A stretch of DNA of 6,863 nt from Candidatus Omnitrophota bacterium (GTDB taxonomy: Bacteria > Omnitrophota > Gorgyraeia > Gygaellales > Profunditerraquicolaceae): assembly GCA_030691865.1 (NCBI GenBank), contig JAUYDL010000068.1, forward strand, positions 1 to 6,863, given 5' to 3'. The notes beneath the pieces were generated by a model. That model saw only the letters and a list, made by a program, of their open reading frames with translations, was not told the origin of the DNA and did no database searches. This document shows, in pieces, positions 6,006 to 6,863 of this stretch (the stretch's first letter is position 1; each line of letters opens with the position of its first letter). The position numbers and the translations under genes were made by a program.

Positions 6006-6863
6006 TCTTTTTCTGCCTCCGGCTCAACACTGGCACCATCAGAAAGCAACTGTTGGCCCATAATCACTACCCAGTCGCCGTCTTTTAAACCATGGCGAAC
6101 CTCAAAATACGGCCCCTGACGGATACCTAAACTTATTTTTTTCAATACTGCTTTCTTATCCTCAACTACAAATACATAATTATCCGGATCATGGCCCATA
6201 ATCGCTTCCCTTAAAATTACCGGCACATTATTTCTGGCTTCAATCACCAGCCGCACTTTAGCAAACATCCCGGATTTTAAACGATACTCCTTATTCGTAA
6301 CCATTATCTCAACCGGGGCTGTGCGTGTAGACAGATCAATAACCGGGCTAATCTTGGTTACGCTGCCTGTAAATTTCTCATCCGGCCAGCTGTCCACGCT
6401 AATCTTGGCCTGTTGGCCAAGAGCAATCTTAGGTAAATATTTTTCAGGAACATCCAACCCGATCTTTACCTTTTCGACGTTTACTACCAGAGCAACAGGA
6501 GTGCCTGCTGTAACATTCTCTCCGATATCGACATAAACTCTACCCAAAATACCGGTAAGCGTGCTTTCTACCGGAGCTTTCTGGAATTTGAGGCCGACTT
6601 CATCGCGGTCGATATAACAGATGGCCTCTCCTTTATTGATCAAAGCGCCGTCTTCTTTTACTTTTTCAATAATCTTTCCGCTTACTTTCGGATAAATCAC
6701 TGCTTCATCCTGAGCCTTGATATCCCCGGAATAGTCTAAGGTCTCATAAAGCTCCTGTAATTTAACCTTATCAACTTTAACCGGAATAGCCTCTTGCGGC
6801 TTTTCTTTGGCTTTTTGCGGAGCGCAACCGCTTAACAAAAGTGCACAACAGATCATCGTTAAG
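6002..6863 (-). CDS. RND periplasmic adaptor (membrane fusion) lipoprotein, 5' end beyond window
   Basis: This is the membrane fusion protein of the pump. A lipobox LLLSGC predicts lipid attachment at the Cys and periplasmic location. The frame is open to the window edge; the first internal ATG (6854-6856) would leave only 10 residues with no basic n-region before the lipobox Cys, so the real start is upstream. Counting from that ATG, the lipoyl halves are about 49-83 (EAVIYPKVSGKIIEKVKEDG) and 93-125 (TGILGRVYVDIGENVTAGTP), the beta-barrel is about 128-205 (ending RLKSGMFAKVRL), and the membrane-proximal domain about 206-277. The two lipoyl halves are joined by only about a dozen residues, so the long alpha-helical hairpin that normally meets the TolC-type channel is missing. 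It is translationally coupled to the permease by a 4-base overlap. The family call is firm; the partner channel is not visible. Confidence 0.93.
   Translation of the reverse strand, partial: LTMICCALLLSGCAPQKAKEKPQEAIPVKVDKVKLQELYETLDYSGDIKAQDEAVIYPKVSGKIIEKVKEDGALINKGEAICYIDRDEVGLKFQKAPVESTLTGILGRVYVDIGENVTAGTPVALVVNVEKVKIGLDVPEKYLPKIALGQQAKISVDSWPDEKFTGSVTKISPVIDLSTRTAPVEIMVTNKEYRLKSGMFAKVRLVIEARNNVPVILREAIMGHDPDNYVFVVEDKKAVLKKISLGIRQGPYFEVRHGLKDGDWVVIMGQQLLSDGASVEPEAEKE

Noticed and set aside
6854..6856. ATG as the true start of the adaptor
   Set aside because: It would leave a ten-residue leader with no positive charge before the lipobox Cys, too short for a lipoprotein signal. The frame stays open to the window edge, so the start is likely outside.

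Overview
The window comes from a Gram-negative-type bacterium of low to moderate GC content. It encodes an RND efflux system with a lipoprotein-like periplasmic adaptor, type IV pilin-like (class III signal peptide) proteins, and a small bacterial RRM RNA-binding protein. Together with dispersed GGGGACGGTTCT-type inverted repeats, this resembles genomes of uncultured lineages such as Omnitrophota or related PVC/deltaproteobacterial groups. That assignment is an impression from gene content; no marker gene is present to fix it. Every convincing gene lies on the minus strand, so the biological reading order is right to left.

Right part (6863 to about 2474): an RND efflux operon. It starts with a periplasmic adaptor whose 5' end is cut by the window edge and which lacks the usual alpha-helical hairpin. 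An ATGA overlap joins it to a full-length 1056-residue HAE-type RND permease. After a 70-base gap filled by an inverted repeat comes a 96-residue PII-like protein resembling the PG0541 transporter-associated family. The likely picture is an adaptor and pump in the inner membrane and periplasm, with a small cytosolic PII-fold partner that may sense or tune the pump. No outer-membrane TolC-like channel is visible.

Middle part (2390 to 422): a compact cluster of three minor pilin/pseudopilin genes of PilV/GspI, PilW/GspJ and PilX/GspK type. They are tightly spaced (23-base overlap, then a 12-base gap) and probably co-transcribed from a promoter in the 2310-2390 gap. Together they look like the tip/priming complex of a type IV pilus or type II secretion pseudopilus. 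The major pilin and assembly ATPase are not here.

Left part (421 to 1): a short gap with a palindrome and a possible promoter, then a small RRM protein whose reading frame runs straight through an inverted-repeat element and out of the window.

The most unusual feature is the dispersed family of imperfect inverted repeats (arms about 17-20 bases, ggggacggttctatttttct and its complement) at 15-67, 2391-2467 and 2788-2828. Two copies sit 3-6 bases after stop codons, one of these has a duplicated arm, and the third is translated in frame as the tail of the RRM protein. They look like REP/REPIN-type elements of the kind mobilised by REP-associated tyrosine transposases, but no transposase is in the window.
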